A stretch of DNA of 64,000 bases from Paraphaeosphaeria minitans (taxonomy: Eukaryota > Ascomycota > Dothideomycetes > Pleosporales > Didymosphaeriaceae): the NCBI GenBank assembly GCA_015832175.1, contig WJXW01000003.1, positions 992,001-1,056,000 on the forward strand, in the 5' to 3' direction. The notes beneath the pieces are model-generated. The model had not been told where the DNA came from and did not search any database. It was given only the letters and a program-made list of their open reading frames with translations. The position numbers were made by a program, and so were the translations under genes. Positions within the stretch are counted from its first letter, which is position 1, and each line of letters opens with the position of its first letter. Below are positions 59,906-64,000 of this stretch, in pieces.

Positions 59906-62900
59906 ATGAATACGGACAGTGCTGCCCAGGGTGGAGGCCTGGAACCTCAGGTGACGGAGTCCGTAGACGGTAGCCCTACCATGAAAATGGCCGACCACCG
60001 ACCGCTGATCAACGACGACTCCACACCAGACCCTACTGAGACTACAAACACGCCTGCGTTGCCGTCGCTAGGCTTCGACAACACCTCAAGCTCTCTCGGT
60101 TTCACACCAATCGGGTCCTCGCCGCCCCTAAGCGCGCGCTTCTCAAGACCTGGATACACGCGCTTAGCTAGCGATGCGACTGCAGTTGGGACATCTCCTA
60201 CTGTGGTCGAAGAGGATGAGGGGGACTTTGCGGACAGCTTTAGTCACATATCAACCGGTGGGCTAGGGATTGAAAATACACCGGCACAAAAGCCCGTGCC
60301 CAACCGTAGGGTTTCAGTACAATCGATATCACGACGACCGGTTGGAAGCGTGCGCAGTCCCTCAATAAAGATTCCCGCGCTCACCTCACCACCCAGTACC
60401 GGCGATCCCTTCCTCGGCGGATTTCCACGCTCGGATGATAGCACGCCTGATCTCAGACGCGAGAGGTTCAGCCCTAAGCACGATGGTGGGGGATTCGAGT
60501 CGTTCAGACCAGGCGATTTGCATCATACTGGCGGCAGCAACACCAGCCTAAATAACGACTATCAGCAATACTTGCACGCCAGCAAGGGAGGCGCGCCATC
60601 TGTCACGTCAGCCTACCAAACAAACTTCCATCCAGTTCACGAATGTGCCACGGAGAAGCCCTTCTATCACTCGAGATTCACGTGGGTCTCCGTCAGCATC
60701 GTACTGATATGTCTTTTCTCTACCATCTTCTCTGGAATTTTCCTAGGCCTTGCACTGAGGTCGCCTCGATACGGAAGATCCATCTCCAGCCAAGGCTCTT
60801 TCGAGCCCTCCGACGCCATCCTCCTTACGACGGTTTTCGCAAAACTAATCGAACTCTCGTTTGTCACTTCTTTTGTTGCGTTTCTTGGTCAGGTCCTCAG
60901 TAGAAGAGCCTTCATGAAAGACCATGGTCGCGGCGTTACACTCTCCGAGTTGAGCATGTGGCGATGGGTAGTGCAGCCTGGCACTCTCATTACGCATTGG
61001 GAAACCGCGAAATATGCAGGTCTATCCATTCTCGGCTTTCTGAGTCTGCTAAGTGCGGTCTTGGCTACACTTTACTCTACCGCAGCTACCGCTTTGGGTA
61101 TGTATCATGTAGTAACGATACTTGGATAGTTGCTCACGTACAACAGTGCAACCGATGCTTAAAGACGGAGGGCACTATACCCCAATGGTCTACGCCGGCC
61201 GTGTGAAGACTGGTTTTGCAAATTTGGGCTATCTGACAGAAACGTGCGAGACGCCGATACCGCAAGCTATGGACGGGGGTTATTTTGGTACCACCTGCTT
61301 ACAGCTTCAACACGTTGGACAAGGTTATCACAACTATCAACGATATCTTTCTGCGTGGAAATCATGGAATCGGTTTGGTAACGCCAGTTCGGAGCAGCAC
61401 ATTCGTCCGCCGGGCTTTGGATTACTGCATGAGAATACTACCGTGACGGGGCAATGGATCGACATAATCGACACTACCAAAGAGTCTCAGAAGCACGGGC
61501 GAGCCGTCAACCGCGTCAGCCTGGCGATGCCACATGCCAGCGTATTCGCTGCAGCTCGGTACGGTGAGAATAATATCATGCAACCCGAAGAGCTGAACTC
61601 AGAGGGCACGTACAGCCTCAGAGCCAGTGTTCCTAGTCCAGTGTTGAACGTTCTATGCGCCAACGTGAACGAGACCGAGTTGGAACCTATTGTGTACGAG
61701 ATGTGGCCGAATACCGAGACCGTTAACATGACGAATTGGCGTTCAGATGGGTTTCAGGCTAATGCCAACACTAAGAACACCACGGTCCTAGATGATCTGT
61801 TCGGCTGGACAAAGAAGGATGATAGAAGATTTTCAGACTACCCACCTGTGTTCCCCAAGCTGCCGCTGCCTTTTAACACCGTCTTGAATAATACTAGTGT
61901 GCCTTGGGGCAGAGAATCAGTCTACCTTCTTGCCGCCGGTGCGAACATGGACGACGGGACCAAGTTGAACGGAACCTACATGGTGTGCCAAATCCGCGCA
62001 ACGCTAACACCCAAGTGCACTACGCAGTACAATGCCACGGGGTCTGGAGGAAGCATGGAAGCACTTTGCGAAGATAAAGACCCGCACATGGCCTACAAAT
62101 TTAGCAACACGAGTGAGCCAGCAAGTGTGAGCTTACCCGACTGGAGAGACGTTGGCACCACTTGGTCGGATTCAATGTCGCTCGGCGCAGGTCTCACGGA
62201 TGGTGCAGCAGCAAATGCTCGGTTACTCACACAGTTGATGCTCAAAGAAGACAAGAACGGCAATGTCGATCTCAACCCTTTATTGCCCAGTCCGGCAGAA
62301 GCACTCGCCGTAATGGCTGGAGGTACGTACACACCCACTGTGTGACATCGAATAGTTTAACACTACCTCCAGGCACGCTCCTCATGAGCGCAATCGACGC
62401 TCCCTACGTAATGTTCTGGAACTACACCACTTCCACGCCCATCCTCCAAGACTACACCCGCCAGTACTTCAACGGGTCCATCAAAGCGCAGCAATACGCA
62501 TCCGGCGGCGTCGAAGCCGCCTCGAAAGCCTGGATGCTCATCCTCTTCCTCGTCTTCCTCACGAACATCCTCGTCCTCGCGTACTTTCTCTTTCACAAGG
62601 GACTCGTCACCGATTTCTCGGAGCCCCCCAACCTCTTCGCGCTCGCAGTCAACTCGCCACCCTCCCAACTCTTCGCAGGCTCGTGCGGCGGTGGCCCTGG
62701 CGGGAAGCAGTACGTCGTGAACTGGTTCGTCAACTCCGAGGGCGACCACCTGTACATGGAGCCCGGGCAGAAGGCGGTGCACGCGAACATGGAGCACGGG
62801 CATCCACATTTCCATGCGCCGCCTCCGCCGCCGGACAACATGAATACTAACTCTGCCTTCTTTTCCGGTGCTGTGGCGGGCTTTCGGAAACTGCGGGAGC

Positions 62901-63055
62901 GGGGCATGGGCTTGGGTAAGACGCAGCGGCCGAATCAAGAGCGGATGCGGCCGGCGAGCGTGGCGCAGACGAATCGAGATGTGGAGCTTGAAGACGCGGC
63001 GACGAAGACGCAGAGAGATTATCACAAGTTGAGTAAGAGGACAAGTGTGCTGTAG
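59906..63055 (+). CDS. Large multi-pass glycoprotein of unknown function
   Basis: Exons are 59906-61097, 61147-62322 and 62373-63055 (introns of 49 and 50 bp; donors GTATGT and GTACGT), giving 1016 aa. Residues 1-255 are a disordered, Ser/Thr/Pro-rich cytosolic tail. Three TM helices follow (about 257-283, 309-332 and 370-397). Next comes a 440-residue luminal or extracellular domain with at least ten N-x-S/T sequons and several cysteines (SPVLNVLCANVNET, YMVCQIRATLTPKC, SMEALCED). TM4 (WMLILFLVFLTNILVLAYFL, about 842-863) is followed by a His/Pro-rich cytosolic tail. The layout is like a widespread group of Pezizomycotina membrane proteins often carrying unhelpful or misleading names; I know of no proven function. 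The large glycosylated loop suggests a surface or secretory-pathway role. Confidence 0.85.
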
Positions 63056-64000
63056 GGGTGGAAGAAGGGAAGGCTTCCTGTGGGTGACACTTAGTGTCTA
63101 GTGTAGTAATGATAATTACATTTGGCTGATTTTGCGTGCATGATGATTGAGGATGAAGGGATGTGTGCAGATTCGGGGTCTCATGGTCTGGAGAAGTAAG
63201 ATTTGATGAACGTGTAGAGCATGTCCCCGAGCTACAATATTAAGGGAGTGTGGTGCTGAGGTCATTGCCTTGCAAGTGGAAGTGAGTTGGCTCTCCAACA
63301 AGGCTACCAGGCAACATAGGTGACTTCCCAGTCCAACGGAAACGAACTTGAACAACGTATACGTATGTGCTTCAATTGCTCAGACTCTATGATGTCAGTA
63401 GTTGTGATTGCCTAGGAGAATACTACACACCAATGCCCAAGGTTTCTCACGTATCATGAGGATAGATAGTATTCGGGCCCTGAGCTGTCTCCTTGCTGCT
63501 GCCATCTCTCGGCTCTCCTCCATCGAGGACTTTCGGTTTCGACATTGTGCACGTATATCTATGGCAAATTAGCAGCGTGCCTCACTGTGTTTAATTTGAC
63601 CTACATCTGTGCGCGCTTTGCTGTCGAGAAAGAGCAGTATGAGAGTCGGTCTGTGATGAAGGAGGCAAGGCTATTAAACAAGATATGGCGGACTTAAATA
63701 GTCACACGGAAGTACTGCGAGGCTGAGCGCCAAGAAGGTACCTACACTGGACTGCGCCGGGGATTTGACCGGTTCGGTGGAGTGCTCCACCACCTCTCCA
63801 CCTTTTCACATGCACTGTAATTCTTAGCCCGGAAGAGGAGGCCGAGGGGGCACAGGGCGCGCTGTTACTAGGTAGATGGATGAGTGCGCTGGCCTGGGCG
63901 GGTGTTTGACCGGTTGCATTAGGCATTGGTGCCTAGAAAGGTAACAGGGCTCACCGGTTTATTCCCAAGGCCTAGGAGCCAACAACTGGAATCATTAGCC
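63056..64000. other. Right-end intergenic region
   Basis: No supported gene to the window edge. It contains a perfect inverted repeat GGTGGAG-TG-CTCCACC at 63776-63791, and the string TTTGACCGGTT occurs twice (near 63764 and 63905). Confidence 0.4.

Overview
The window looks like the nuclear genome of a filamentous ascomycete (Pezizomycotina; Dothideomycetes is a plausible but unproven guess). Genes are compact. Introns are mostly 44-75 bp with GT-AG ends and CTRAC/CTAAC-like branch points. Housekeeping genes have fungal domain layouts, and one end holds an extremely TA-rich repeat block that looks like a retrotransposon degraded by RIP (repeat-induced point mutation).

Layout. 1-2510: decayed LTR retrotransposon on the minus strand, with two tandem LTR copies, a mutated Gag zinc knuckle and a 21-bp tandem array at the edge. 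2959-6591: LYS2-type alpha-aminoadipate reductase. 7090-8079: NFU1. 8840-15260: graveyard of decayed genes, comprising a minus-strand C2H2-like/protein kinase/retropepsin-like relic, a plus-strand subtilisin (S8) relic and a frameshifted unknown gene. 15261-17900: no recognisable gene. 17901-18479: small three-exon gene of unknown function. 19953-20801: LSM1 (minus). 21535-22596: SDR oxidoreductase. 23037-26151: APP1-type phosphatidate phosphatase. 26360-26995: small three-exon gene (minus). 27751-35489: DNMT5-type DNA methyltransferase/SNF2 ATPase of 2497 aa (minus). 35490-38434: gene-poor. 38435-40938: MFS transporter with a long N-terminal tail. 40939-43347: gene-poor. 43348-44152: SDR pseudogene. 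45143-57206: TOM1/HUWE1-type HECT ubiquitin ligase of 3973 aa (minus). 58186-58548: BLOC-1 subunit 1-like protein (minus). 59906-63055: large four-TM glycoprotein of unknown function.

Most genes are unrelated housekeeping loci, so there is no operon-like or biosynthetic cluster logic. The most interesting parts are (i) the DNMT5 gene, whose spliced reading frame appears intact and whose N-terminus carries twin six-cysteine modules where I see no chromodomain, in the same window as a RIP-type repeat; and (ii) the adjacent kinase-retropepsin and subtilisin relics, which look like the remains of a signalling/protease gene pair.

All multi-exon models were assembled by hand from splice signals and frame. 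Each model's summed exon length is divisible by three, but none was tested against transcripts or databases.
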